Below the pieces are notes generated by a model. The model saw only the letters and a list, made by a program, of their open reading frames with translations, was not told the origin of the DNA and did no database searches. A DNA stretch of 57,040 bases from an uncultured bacterium (GTDB taxonomy: Bacteria; Bacteroidota; Bacteroidia; Bacteroidales; CAIWKO01), in assembly GCA_903862465.1 (NCBI GenBank), contig CAIOYH010000040.1:1-57040 (forward strand). Reading direction: 5' to 3'. Positions 21,372-31,861 of this stretch are shown here, piece by piece; within the stretch, counting starts at the first letter, position 1; each line of letters opens with the position of its first letter. Both the position numbers and the translations under genes were made by a program.

Positions 21372-23084
21372 ATGAAAAACGTTCGCATAGGCACTAGGGG
21401 AAGTAAATTGGCTTTATACCAAGCGTATCGAGTCAAAGAAGAACTAGAAGCCCATTTCCCCAAAATCACCTTCACCATTGAAATCATAAAAACCAAAGGA
21501 GATATCATTCTCGATGTTCCCTTGTCGAAAATTGGCGACAAAGGTTTGTTCACCAAAGAACTCGAAACGGCAATGTTCAACAACGAAATTGACATGGCAG
21601 TGCATAGTTTGAAAGATTTGCCTACCACCTTTCCCGAAGGTGCCACCTTGGGCGCTGTGTTGCAAAGGGGCGATGTGCGCGATGCACTTATCAGCAGCGA
21701 CAACAGAACCATCAGCAGTTTGACCAAGAAGGATGTCATTGCCACTTCGAGTTTGCGCAGAAAAGCACAACTGCTGCGTATCAACAAAGATTTTAAAATC
21801 GTTGAAATCAGGGGCAATGTCAACACACGTATTCGCAAAATGGAAGAAGGTTTTTGCGATGTGATGGTGATGGCAGCCGCCGGCTTGCAACGATTAGAGA
21901 TGCGTTCCTATATCTCCGAATTGATAGCCCCCGAACTGATGATACCTGCTTGTAGTCAAGGGGCTATTGGTGTTGAAATCAGAGAAGGGGATACGTTTAT
22001 CAGCGGATTGCTTTCTAAAATAAATCATGAAGAGACCTTTATTATGACATCTGCCGAACGTGCTTTTCTGAAAACTTTAGAAGGCGGTTGTCAGATTCCT
22101 GTAGGAAGTTATACCCGCATCGAAGACGGTCAGTTTCATATCACAGGTTTCATCTCAAACATAGATGGTAGTGTCTTTTTGAAAGATTCAGCATCGGCTC
22201 CGCTCGACCAAGCCAACCAAGTGGCTATCGAACTTGCCCAAGGGCTGTATAATCATGGCGGAAAAGAGATACTCGAATCCATCAGAAATCATAACTTCAT
22301 AAAGGAGCATTTACGTGTGCCTGTAGGTAACAAATTGGTGATTTCCACACGAGCACTTGATTCAGGAGACACCTTAAATGATATGCTTCAGAAACACGGT
22401 ATAAAAACCCTTGCTTTACCGATGATAGAAATTGTCCCCACGGTGTTGACGGAAGAGGGCATTGATTTAGTCCAAAGCCTAACGCATTTTGAATGGATAT
22501 TCTTCACGAGCAGAAATGGGGTGCTGCATTTCTTTAAACATTTGTTGGATGTAACGGGCAGCACCTTCTTGCCCAAAAGGATAAAGATAGCCACCATAGG
22601 CACTAAGACGGCTGCCGAATTGGAATATTACGGTTATGCTCCCGACTTCCTGAGCGGTGGAAACAATGCTGAAGAATTGATCGATAATTTTTCCAAGATA
22701 TATAATCCCCAAAACAAGAAAATCTTTCTCGCATTGGGCAATCTAGCCGGCGACACACTCAATAACAACTTGTGTAATGGAAATTATGTGAAACGGCTCA
22801 ATGTGTATAACACACTCAAACCAAAATTCGTTGACCCTGCCATTCTTGAAATCATAAAACTCAAACGCTATGATTTTATGGTGTTCACTAGCCCGTCAAC
22901 GTTTTATAACTTTTGTGCATTACAAAACGATATTGAACTCCATTCCTTGAAGATTGCAAGCATTGGAATCACCACCACCAAAGTAATTCGCAACGCAGGT
23001 ATTGAACCTGTTCTTACAGCAAAAAAGTCAACAGCCGAAGGACTTGTTGACGACATTATAGCATATTTTGATAAACATAAATAA
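21372..23084 (+). CDS. hemC: Porphobilinogen deaminase / uroporphyrinogen-III synthase fusion
   Basis: N-terminal HemC (IGTRGSKLALYQA, GDKGLFTKELE, EGGCQIPVG) and C-terminal HemD-like (LPMIEIVPT...WIFFTSRNGVLHFF), 570 aa. Confidence 0.93.
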   Translation: MKNVRIGTRGSKLALYQAYRVKEELEAHFPKITFTIEIIKTKGDIILDVPLSKIGDKGLFTKELETAMFNNEIDMAVHSLKDLPTTFPEGATLGAVLQRGDVRDALISSDNRTISSLTKKDVIATSSLRRKAQLLRINKDFKIVEIRGNVNTRIRKMEEGFCDVMVMAAAGLQRLEMRSYISELIAPELMIPACSQGAIGVEIREGDTFISGLLSKINHEETFIMTSAERAFLKTLEGGCQIPVGSYTRIEDGQFHITGFISNIDGSVFLKDSASAPLDQANQVAIELAQGLYNHGGKEILESIRNHNFIKEHLRVPVGNKLVISTRALDSGDTLNDMLQKHGIKTLALPMIEIVPTVLTEEGIDLVQSLTHFEWIFFTSRNGVLHFFKHLLDVTGSTFLPKRIKIATIGTKTAAELEYYGYAPDFLSGGNNAEELIDNFSKIYNPQNKKIFLALGNLAGDTLNNNLCNGNYVKRLNVYNTLKPKFVDPAILEIIKLKRYDFMVFTSPSTFYNFCALQNDIELHSLKIASIGITTTKVIRNAGIEPVLTAKKSTAEGLVDDIIAYFDKHK

Positions 23085-23102
23085 ATAGTAAAACATATAA
23101 AA

Positions 23103-24080
23103 ATGGACTTTCCAATAACAAGATTAAGAAGATTACGCTACAATAGTGTATTGCGTCAAATGGTGACCGAAACCAAACTTTCGGTAGATGATTTTGTGAT
23201 GCCTTTGTTTGTGTGCACAGGCACCAATGTTCGGAATCATATCAATTCTATGCCGGGCAATTATCAACTCTCCGTTGAAAACACCGTGGAAGAATGTAAG
23301 AAAATATATGCATCGGGTGTGAAAGCAGTATTGCTTTTTGGCATTCCTGCTCACAAAGATGAAGATGGCAGTGTGGCTTGCGAACATGATGGCATCGTGC
23401 AACAAGCGATACGTGCTATAAAAAAAGATGTCCCCGGCATGTATATCATTGCCGATGTGTGCAATTGTGAATACACCACGCATGGTCATTGCGGAACTAT
23501 TATTGATGGAGATGTTGACAACGATACCACCTTGGTAACCTTGGCAAAACAAGCCGTTTCATTGGCAGAAGCCGGAGCAGATATGATAGCACCAAGCGAT
23601 ATGATGGATGGCAGAGTGGGCAGAATACGTGAACAATTAGACAAACATCATTTTGAGAAAATTCCTATCATGTCGTATGCTGCCAAATATGCTTCGGGAT
23701 TCTATGGTCCTTTCAGAGAAGCGGCAGAGAGTGCTCCCAAATTTGGCAACAGAGCCACCTATCAAATGAATCCTGCCAACTCAAATGAAGCCCTGCGCGA
23801 AGTGGAGCTCGACATTATGGAAGGCGCCGACATCGTGATGGTGAAACCTGCCCTCAGCTATTTGGATGTGATTTATCGAGTGAAAAATGAATTCCGTATG
23901 CCCGTGGCTGCTTACAATGTGAGTGGAGAGTTTTCGATGGTGAAAGCTGCCGCCCAAAACGATTGGATAGATGGCGAACGCGTGATGATGGAAATTTTAA
24001 CCTCCATCAAAAGAGCCGGTGCCGATATCATTATCACCTACCATGCTGTTGAAGCAGCCAATGTGTTGAACAGAAAATAA
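23103..24080 (+). CDS. hemB: Delta-aminolevulinic acid dehydratase
   Basis: RLRRLRYNSVLRQMVTET; MVKPALSYLDVI. Confidence 0.98.
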   Translation: MDFPITRLRRLRYNSVLRQMVTETKLSVDDFVMPLFVCTGTNVRNHINSMPGNYQLSVENTVEECKKIYASGVKAVLLFGIPAHKDEDGSVACEHDGIVQQAIRAIKKDVPGMYIIADVCNCEYTTHGHCGTIIDGDVDNDTTLVTLAKQAVSLAEAGADMIAPSDMMDGRVGRIREQLDKHHFEKIPIMSYAAKYASGFYGPFREAAESAPKFGNRATYQMNPANSNEALREVELDIMEGADIVMVKPALSYLDVIYRVKNEFRMPVAAYNVSGEFSMVKAAAQNDWIDGERVMMEILTSIKRAGADIIITYHAVEAANVLNRK

Positions 24081-24092
24081 TACATACAAGAC

Positions 24093-25382
24093 ATGCAATT
24101 CACAAAAAGCATTGAAGCTTTTAAAAAAGCTCAAGAACTGATTCCCGGCGGAGTGAACTCTCCCGTCAGAGCCTTTAAAAGCGTGAAACTAAACCCGCTC
24201 TTTATTAGTAAAGGTAAAGGCGCTCACATCACGGATATTGACGGCAACCAATTTATAGACTTCGTGGCATCATGGGGACCGCTAATCTTTGGTCATGCTC
24301 ACGACACTATTTTGGCAGCCATAAACGAAGCCGCGCAAAAAGGCACGAGTTATGGTGCGCCTACCGAATACGAAACCGAAATGGCAGCACTCATCGTTGA
24401 GATGGTTCCTTCTATTGAAAAAGTGCGCATGGTGAACTCCGGCACGGAAGCCACCATGAGCGCCATCCGATTGGCTCGTGGATACACCAAAAGAGAATGT
24501 ATTCTTAAGTTCGCAGGCAATTATCACGGGCATGGCGACAGCTTTTTAATCAAAGCAGGCTCAGGTGCCATCACCTTGGGTTTGCCCGATAGTCCCGGCG
24601 TTACATCGAGTACGGCAAAAGATACCCTGATTGCTGAATACAACAACCTTGATTCTGTACGCGCTTTGTTTCAAGAAAAGGGTGGAGAAATCGCGGCTAT
24701 CATTGTTGAACCTGTGGCAGGTAACATGGGCGTGGTGCCTCCTGCTAAAGGATTTTTGGAAGGCTTACGCGAAATAGCTACGCAATATGGTGCTTTATTG
24801 ATATTTGATGAAGTCATCACCGGGTTTAGATTGGCAAAAGGTGGCGCACAAGAATATTATAATGTTATGCCTGACCTAACAACGCTAGGCAAAATCATCG
24901 GTGGTGGTCTGCCTGTCGGAGCTTATGGCGGCAGGAAAGAAATCATGGATATGTTGGCGCCCATCGGACCTGTCTATCAGGCGGGAACTCTATCGGGAAA
25001 TCCGCTTGCCATGTCGGCGGGCATTGCCATGCTGAAGCTTATCAAAAATACGCCCGACTTTTATACGGAATTGGAACGCAAAGCTTCTATCTTAGAAAAA
25101 GGGATACTGAACAATATGCAGTTGGCCGGCGTAAAAGGTCTCATCAACCGCGTTGGCTCCATGATGACTTTCTTCTTCACTAAAGAAAAGCAAATTACTT
25201 CCTTCGAGGAAGCTATGAAATCGGACTCCGACACTTATGCTCGCTACTTTAAACTATCTTTGGAAAGCGGCATCTATCTAGCACCATCGCAATATGAATG
25301 TTTGTTTATTTCTTATGCACATAGCAATAAAGATATTGAAACGATTATTGCCGCCAACCTACAAGCACTCAAGAATCTTTAA
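24093..25382 (+). CDS. hemL: Glutamate-1-semialdehyde 2,1-aminomutase
   Basis: [50 protein letters not shown]. Confidence 0.98.
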   Translation: MQFTKSIEAFKKAQELIPGGVNSPVRAFKSVKLNPLFISKGKGAHITDIDGNQFIDFVASWGPLIFGHAHDTILAAINEAAQKGTSYGAPTEYETEMAALIVEMVPSIEKVRMVNSGTEATMSAIRLARGYTKRECILKFAGNYHGHGDSFLIKAGSGAITLGLPDSPGVTSSTAKDTLIAEYNNLDSVRALFQEKGGEIAAIIVEPVAGNMGVVPPAKGFLEGLREIATQYGALLIFDEVITGFRLAKGGAQEYYNVMPDLTTLGKIIGGGLPVGAYGGRKEIMDMLAPIGPVYQAGTLSGNPLAMSAGIAMLKLIKNTPDFYTELERKASILEKGILNNMQLAGVKGLINRVGSMMTFFFTKEKQITSFEEAMKSDSDTYARYFKLSLESGIYLAPSQYECLFISYAHSNKDIETIIAANLQALKNL

Positions 25383-25442
25383 CACGACCTGATACATTAC
25401 ACACGCCATAATGGCGAAATAGAAATTAAACAAAACTCCATA

Positions 25443-26477
25443 ATGAACAACAATATATTTATCAAAACGCTGAAAGGCGAGACTACCAACCGCCCTCCCG
25501 TTTGGTTTATGCGACAAGCAGGGCGCGTGTTACCTTCCTATTTGGAAATGCGTCAACATCATTCTTTCTCTGAGCTAATGAAGTCACCCGAGTTGGCAGC
25601 CAAAGTCACGCTGCTGCCTATCTATGATTTGGGTGTGGATGCTGCCATTCTTTTCTCCGATATATTGGTGATTCCTGAAGCCTTAGGCATGGAACTTACC
25701 TTTACGGATTCAGGTCCACGTTTTGCCACAGCGCTTAAAGACGTCAACAATCCTATGAGTATCATAAAAGCCGACGCTTCCAAACTCAATTATATTTACG
25801 AAGTTATTGACGAGATCCATAAAACCACACAATCGGGAACGCCTTTGATTGGTTTCTGCGGAGCACCCTTCACTACCTTATGTTATATGATGCAAGGCTT
25901 GGGTACCAATCATACCTTCCCGGATGCTGTTGCGTTGCTCTATAAAGATAAGGTGTTAGCCCATAAACTTCTCAGTGCTATCACCGAGCTGTCCATTGAG
26001 TATGCAACTCATCAGGTGAAACACGGGGTGGCTGCCTTCCAAATCTTTGAAACTCACGCAGGACTCATTCCTTCGGATGTGTATTTCGAGATGGTGATGC
26101 CGTATGTTCGCAAGATATCTGCTGCTGTTATGCAGACAAATACCCCTGTCATCTTCCTGCCGAAAGGCTTGGGATATGGTATCAAGCATATCACCCCGGA
26201 AGACACCGACTACCTGAGCGTTGATTGGCAAACATCCATATATGAGGCACGCGAACTTGTGCATCATAACATTGGGCTGCAAGGCAATCTCGACCCGCGA
26301 CTTCTTATGGCGGATACCGATACCATATTGACCTATTTGGAGAAATATAAGTTCTTTGGGTCGGAGTATCAAAATTGGATATTTAATCTTGGGCATGGGT
26401 TCATTCCGGGCATCCCTTACGAAAATGCTAAATTTGTTGTTGACTGGGTGAAGCAAACGGATTGGCAACGTAATTAA
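25443..26477 (+). CDS. hemE: Uroporphyrinogen decarboxylase
   Basis: RPPVWFMRQAGRVLPSYLEMR. Confidence 0.98.
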   Translation: MNNNIFIKTLKGETTNRPPVWFMRQAGRVLPSYLEMRQHHSFSELMKSPELAAKVTLLPIYDLGVDAAILFSDILVIPEALGMELTFTDSGPRFATALKDVNNPMSIIKADASKLNYIYEVIDEIHKTTQSGTPLIGFCGAPFTTLCYMMQGLGTNHTFPDAVALLYKDKVLAHKLLSAITELSIEYATHQVKHGVAAFQIFETHAGLIPSDVYFEMVMPYVRKISAAVMQTNTPVIFLPKGLGYGIKHITPEDTDYLSVDWQTSIYEARELVHHNIGLQGNLDPRLLMADTDTILTYLEKYKFFGSEYQNWIFNLGHGFIPGIPYENAKFVVDWVKQTDWQRN

Positions 26478-26523
26478 ATACAATAACATGGATATCGAAT
26501 AGGGTATCTTATAAAAAAGAAAA

Positions 26524-27903
26524 ATGAACATCACAACAGAGTTTTTAGATAAACATAATGTGTCAGGTCCGCGATACACGAGCTACCCACCGGCAAATTT
26601 CTTCCATACCAAGTTTACTTCTAAAGATTATATCGAACAATTAATCGCTTCTAACGACCAACAACCGGAGAACATCTCTCTCTATATCCACATTCCTTTC
26701 TGTCCGCAACGCTGCCATTTTTGTGGCTGCAATACCGAGACAGGACAAAAGAAGTCCGTTTTGGAACGCTATATACAAGCAGTGAAACAGGAGATTAGGA
26801 ATGTTTCGTCGCACCTGAATGTCACCACGCGCAAGGTAACTCAAATCCATTGGGGCGGCGGCACTCCCAATGCCATCGCCATGCATTATATCGAAGATAT
26901 CATGAATCTGATTAAAGAGAGATTCATCATAGATCCTCATGCCGAAATCGCCATCGAATGTAGCCCTGCGTATTTGGAATTTGCCCACATCGACCAAATG
27001 GCGGCTATGGGTTTCAATCGGATGAGCCTCGGCATACAAGATTTCAGAGAAGATGTGCTGAAAGTGGTGAATCGTCAGGCGCCGAAGCATCCTGTCAAAG
27101 AAATTGTGGATTATCTGCGCAGCAAAGGTTTCAGTGGAATCAATCTCGATTTTATCTACGGACTGCCGCTACAAACCCTTGAAAGTGTTTCCGATACCAT
27201 CGCGAAAGCCATCGAAATAAAACCCGACAGAATCGTCACCTTTTCCTATGCTCATGTCCCTTGGGTGAAAGAAGAACAGTTGAAGCTCGAAAAGATTGGT
27301 CTGCCCCAACCAAAAGATAAGATGCAAATGCTCATCCAAAACATAAAACAATTGCAAGATGCAGGCTACGTCGCCATCGGCATTGACCATTTTGCGCATC
27401 CCGACGACCAATTGACGAAGGCTTTTATGAGCAATCGTTTGCATAGAAACTTCCAAGGATACTGCACTTTGGAAACCACAGGGCAGGTGTATGCCTTTGG
27501 CTCGTCCTCCATCAGTCAGCTTTGGGGCGCTTATGCTCAGAATCATAAGAATATCAATAATTATATGGATGCCATAGCGTCCACCGGTTTTGCCATCGAA
27601 AGAGGCTACACCATGACCCTCGGACAGCAAGTGGTTCGTTCCGTCATCAACAGTATCATGTGCAATGGTCTATTATTATTTGAAGAAATCGCTGCGCAAT
27701 TCGCGATGTCTGTGGCTGAAATAAAAGAAATTGTGCAGTATGATGCGTCGAAATTGGCTGACTTCGAGAAAGATAATCTGATCAGCATCAGCGCGGAAGG
27801 CATCAAGATTAGCAACAGTGGACGCATGATTGCGCGCAACATCGCCATGGCTTTTGATCCTGATTTGAAACAAGGTGACACGATATATTCTAAAACCGTA
27901 TGA
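26524..27903 (+). CDS. hemN: Oxygen-independent coproporphyrinogen III oxidase
   Basis: Radical-SAM CPQRCHFCGCNT; GPRYTSYPPA N-terminus. Confidence 0.97.
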   Translation: MNITTEFLDKHNVSGPRYTSYPPANFFHTKFTSKDYIEQLIASNDQQPENISLYIHIPFCPQRCHFCGCNTETGQKKSVLERYIQAVKQEIRNVSSHLNVTTRKVTQIHWGGGTPNAIAMHYIEDIMNLIKERFIIDPHAEIAIECSPAYLEFAHIDQMAAMGFNRMSLGIQDFREDVLKVVNRQAPKHPVKEIVDYLRSKGFSGINLDFIYGLPLQTLESVSDTIAKAIEIKPDRIVTFSYAHVPWVKEEQLKLEKIGLPQPKDKMQMLIQNIKQLQDAGYVAIGIDHFAHPDDQLTKAFMSNRLHRNFQGYCTLETTGQVYAFGSSSISQLWGAYAQNHKNINNYMDAIASTGFAIERGYTMTLGQQVVRSVINSIMCNGLLLFEEIAAQFAMSVAEIKEIVQYDASKLADFEKDNLISISAEGIKISNSGRMIARNIAMAFDPDLKQGDTIYSKTV

Positions 27904-28835
27904 AAGGCGTATTGCTTGTTGACATGGGTGGTGCTAAATCGCCACGAGAGTTGAAGCTCTTCTTGAAGCGTATGTTTAAAGATCCTTATATTCTACCTTT
28001 AGGAAAATTAGGACGCCAATTTCTATCTTATTATATCAGCAACACTCGTTATAGGAAGTCGTGGAAGAAATATAAGTTGATAGGCGGTTCGCCCATCATG
28101 GAAGCCACGCATCAGACGATGCTCGCCTTGCAAGAGAAACTGCCCGAGGATTTTAAAGTTCGCTATGCTTTCTCCTATTCAACCCCATTGATAAAGGAGA
28201 GTATGGACGCCTTCATGGCAGAAGGAATTCATGAAATTACGGTGCTGCCCTTATATCCGCAAGGATGTTTTTCTACCACCAAGAGCGTGGAGCATGATGT
28301 GAACAAGGTGGTTGCGAAAAATCCTCAGCTTAAGATACACATCATTAAAGAGTTTTATCAAAATAAAGACTTCGTTGACTATTGGTCAAATCTCATTTTG
28401 AATCATGCCTATCAACACTACCTCGACAAACCCCTTTTGTTGTTCAGTGCCCATTCCATTCCAACCTATTTGGTAGAAAAAGGCGACACCTATCCCGCTG
28501 CGATAGAAGCAAGTGCAAAGGCAATTGCCAATCATTTGGGCTTCGAATATGAGGTGGCTTATCAATCGGGCATGAAGCGAGGCACGTGGCTGACGCCTGA
28601 TATCGATACCGTTTTGCGCCAATTAGCTGTGAAATGGAAGGATCAAATTGTAATTATTCCGATAAGCTTTCTGAACGAAAACCTAGAAACACTTTATGAT
28701 ATTGACCACGAGATAGTTCCCTTTGGAAAGAAATTCTTAAGGTTCTCCCACATTTCACGCGTGGCGCTACCTGTGGCGGATTGTTTGTTAATCAAGATGT
28801 TCACCGATTTAGTTTTGTCAAATATTTCATCATGA
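27900..28835 (+). CDS. hemH: Ferrochelatase
   Basis: LVDMGGAKSPRELKLFLKRMF; LFSAHSIPTYLVEKGD; ATGA overlap with hemN. Confidence 0.96.
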   Translation: MKGVLLVDMGGAKSPRELKLFLKRMFKDPYILPLGKLGRQFLSYYISNTRYRKSWKKYKLIGGSPIMEATHQTMLALQEKLPEDFKVRYAFSYSTPLIKESMDAFMAEGIHEITVLPLYPQGCFSTTKSVEHDVNKVVAKNPQLKIHIIKEFYQNKDFVDYWSNLILNHAYQHYLDKPLLLFSAHSIPTYLVEKGDTYPAAIEASAKAIANHLGFEYEVAYQSGMKRGTWLTPDIDTVLRQLAVKWKDQIVIIPISFLNENLETLYDIDHEIVPFGKKFLRFSHISRVALPVADCLLIKMFTDLVLSNISS

Positions 28836-30193
28836 AGAATGTAATCATCATAGGCGCAGGCATTACCGGGCTTGCCACCGCGCATCACATCCATAAAGCA
28901 GGCAGTAATTTCTTGGTGTTGGAACAATCCGATCGTGTTGGAGGCGTCATCAATACCAACAAGGAGAAGGGATATATGTATGAAGAAGGTCCCAATTCGG
29001 GCGTGATTGGCAACGCTGAGGTCATCAATCTTTTTGAAGATTTGAAGGAGTTGTGCTCCTTAGAGGAAGCTAACGAGAATGTGAAACGTCGCCTGATTTT
29101 GAAGAATGGGAAGTGGGAGGCATTGCCTTCGGGGCTGAAGGCGGCTGTCAAAACGCCTTTGTTTACGCTCAACGATAAGTTCAGAATATTGGGCGAGCCT
29201 TTTCGCTCTCGTGGCAAGAATCCGCATGAGACGCTTGCCGACTTGGTGAAACGCCGACTTGGACAAAGCTTTTTGGATTATGCTATCGACCCGTTCATCA
29301 TCGGCGTGTATGCAGGCGATCCGAATCGTTTGGTGCCCAAGTATGCGCTGCCCAAGCTCTATAATTTGGAGCAGGACTACGGCAGCTTCATCGGGGGAAC
29401 TATCAAGAAAAGTTTCGCTAAAAAGACAGAGGAAGCCAAGAAGGTGACGCGCGGCGTGTTCTCGGTGAAGGGCGGTTTGTCGTCTTTGATTGATGCGCTG
29501 TATCAAAAGATTGGCAAGGGAAATGTGGTGCTCGAATGTTCGGATATCGAGGTGATGCCGAGGAATAATCATTTCATTGTTTCCTATAAAGATAAAAACG
29601 GAAAGACCATCGAAATTGAAACTAACAAGGTGATTTCAACCGTTGGAGCTTATCAAATTGATAAGATTGCACCCTTCATCCATCAAGATACTATTAAGAA
29701 AATCAAAGCTTTGCACTATACCAAAGTGATTGAAGTGGTGTTGGGATTTGATACATGGAACGGCATCCCCTTGGAGGCTTTTGGCGGTTTGATTCCCTTC
29801 AAAGAACAGCGCGACCTGCTTGGGGTGCTTTTTATGTCATCGCTTTTCAGCGATAGAGCACCCAAAGATGGCGCTTTGTTTTCCATTTTTCTCGGAGGCG
29901 TTCGTCGTCAGGAAATTTATAAAATGAACGATCAAGAGATAGAAGCCATTTTGAAACGCGAGATGTGCGATTTGATGCAGATCAAAGATTATAAACCTAA
30001 TCTATTGAAAATCATCCGTCACGAATGGGCAATTCCACAGTACGAGGCAGACAGCGGCAAGCGATTCAAGGCGATAGAAGCAGTTGAGCAACAATATCCG
30101 GGCTTCGTCATAGGCGGAAATCTTCGCAACGGTATAGGTATGGCTGACCGTATTCTCCAAGCCAAAATGTTGGCAGATGCGGTGCTTATATAA
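28832..30193 (+). CDS. hemG: Protoporphyrinogen oxidase (FAD, HemY type)
   Basis: MKNVIIIGAGITGLATAHHIHKAGSNFLVLEQSDRVGGVINT; start trimmed, ATGA overlap with hemH. Confidence 0.95.
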   Translation: MKNVIIIGAGITGLATAHHIHKAGSNFLVLEQSDRVGGVINTNKEKGYMYEEGPNSGVIGNAEVINLFEDLKELCSLEEANENVKRRLILKNGKWEALPSGLKAAVKTPLFTLNDKFRILGEPFRSRGKNPHETLADLVKRRLGQSFLDYAIDPFIIGVYAGDPNRLVPKYALPKLYNLEQDYGSFIGGTIKKSFAKKTEEAKKVTRGVFSVKGGLSSLIDALYQKIGKGNVVLECSDIEVMPRNNHFIVSYKDKNGKTIEIETNKVISTVGAYQIDKIAPFIHQDTIKKIKALHYTKVIEVVLGFDTWNGIPLEAFGGLIPFKEQRDLLGVLFMSSLFSDRAPKDGALFSIFLGGVRRQEIYKMNDQEIEAILKREMCDLMQIKDYKPNLLKIIRHEWAIPQYEADSGKRFKAIEAVEQQYPGFVIGGNLRNGIGMADRILQAKMLADAVLI

Positions 30194-30280
30194 TATAAGG
30201 TAGAAAGTTTCGAGTTCATAGTTCGGAGTTACGAGTTTCATAAATCAAAAATTCACAAATCATAAATCTAAAATCAAAGT

Positions 30281-30745
30281 ATGCTTATTGATATTGCGCC
30301 CACAGAAGGATTCTCCGTCATCAAACTTGTTCATACTGCGGTGAGTCTCACCTTTCTAGTGATTACCGTTTGGCTTTTCACGCGTTCCTTCAAGGGATAT
30401 TTCAAAGGCAAACCGTTTCTGCGCACCGACAAGCTCCTCTCCTTTGGGTTCATCATAAGTCTCTATACCCAATTGATTTTCGGGCTGATACTGTTCTCAA
30501 ACCTTGGGTCAGGCGTGGGCTATAACTATTGGGGCATAGCCGATTCCGTGAAGGTGGTGTCTAAACGCTTGTGGCCCGTAGAACATATTGTCTTGATGTT
30601 GTTTGCGCTCTTCATTGCCAATCTTGGATTAATCATCTCCATCAACACCAAGTCCGATAAAAATAAACATAAAAATATATTGGTCTATTACTCGATAGCT
30701 TTAGGCTTGATAATCTTTTCGTTGAGTGCTATCTATTTGTTTTAA
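30281..30745 (+). CDS. Four-TM integral membrane protein at 3' end of heme operon
   Basis: 154 aa, hydrophobic segments, His in KLVHTAV and WPVEHIVLM. Confidence 0.7.
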   Translation: MLIDIAPTEGFSVIKLVHTAVSLTFLVITVWLFTRSFKGYFKGKPFLRTDKLLSFGFIISLYTQLIFGLILFSNLGSGVGYNYWGIADSVKVVSKRLWPVEHIVLMLFALFIANLGLIISINTKSDKNKHKNILVYYSIALGLIIFSLSAIYLF

Positions 30746-30961
30746 GAAATAAATTCTTCGTAGGCAGTGCGCTGTCAAGCATTTTTAATTTTTTCCTTGG
30801 CGGGATAGGGTGCACGTCCATTATTTCGAAAAGTCTTTTTGAAAATACAGGACGTTTTGCTAGGGTGAAAAAATTTTATTTTTCTTTAGAAAGAAGAAGC
30901 ATGATGGTGATGCAAAAACGCATAGATGGCATACTCCGCATGAAGATTATGTTAAAAAGAT

Positions 30962-31420
30962 TGCTTTTAAATACCCTCGACGCATCGAAGCATACTAAAA
31001 GTGAGATTTTATATACCTGCGCAGCATCGAGTGTATCATAAATTCAACTTTTATATACCCTCGACGTATCAAAGGTTATATATATTTCATAATATATAAT
31101 ACTCTGCGCATCGAAGGTTATATAAAATGAATATTTACATACACTCTGCATATCGCCTATGTTAAAAAAATAAAAATATAATATCCTCGACACGTCGCAT
31201 ATAATAAAAATAGCATATTTCAATACCCTCGGCGCATCGAGGGTATTGTAAAAATAACTTTTTATAATACGCTGCACATCGAATAGTAGAAATAAATTCA
31301 ATTTATATATAATCGATGTATCGCTATTAGTGTTTAATTCATTTTATATAATACTCGACACATCGAAGCTAATGTAAAGTGGATTTTCTATAACACATTG
31401 CACGCGGAGTATTATTAAAG
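30962..31420. repeat. 42-bp phased degenerate repeat array C (11 units)
   Basis: Core (cat/tat/cgt)cg at 30983, 31025, 31067, 31109, 31151, 31193, 31235, 31277, 31319, 31361, 31403: exact 42-bp spacing; dyad ctcgacgcatcgaag. Confidence 0.92.
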
Positions 31421-31861
31421 ATTTTAGTTTATGTATAAAATGTATGATGATGATAGTATAAAAATAATTTTCGTAGCATATTTTGATTGACGGTACAGTA
31501 GATTATTTGTTTTGTATTCTCTCGTTATATCACTATTGATTTAGAAAATTAAAAGAAGAGATAAGTTCGAGTTGACAGTTAATTTGAAATGATTTTCAAT
31601 TGCAATGATAGCCTAGCTGTTTTATTCATTTTTGCTTTATGGATAATGCGCCATTCTAATTCCTTAGAAAAAACTTTTTCCAGAAAGGAAATACATGGGT
31701 GAAATTTTATTTTTAAAATTAGTGAAGAATATTCGATTAAAAATTTTCTAGAAAAATACAGCTTCATTTAATAATTTTGTGTAACTTTGTATAAAATTTC
31801 AGACCCCATTGCGGTATGGAAAATATTAATATTTGAAAGAATCAATAAAGCATAATCATTC

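Noticed and set aside
29060-29572. 170-aa minus ORF inside hemG (and similar ORFs inside hem genes, sucA, mreB, purH)
   Set aside because: Antisense shadow ORFs of well-supported genes.
30190-30280. aaatcataaatctaaaatc low-complexity stretch (also gattttagattttaga near 49320)
   Set aside because: Short AT-rich intergenic low complexity; no clear unit or boundaries.
30962-31420. CRISPR array interpretation of array C
   Set aside because: Repeats are strongly degenerate, spacers similar and AT-rich, and no cas genes are in the window.
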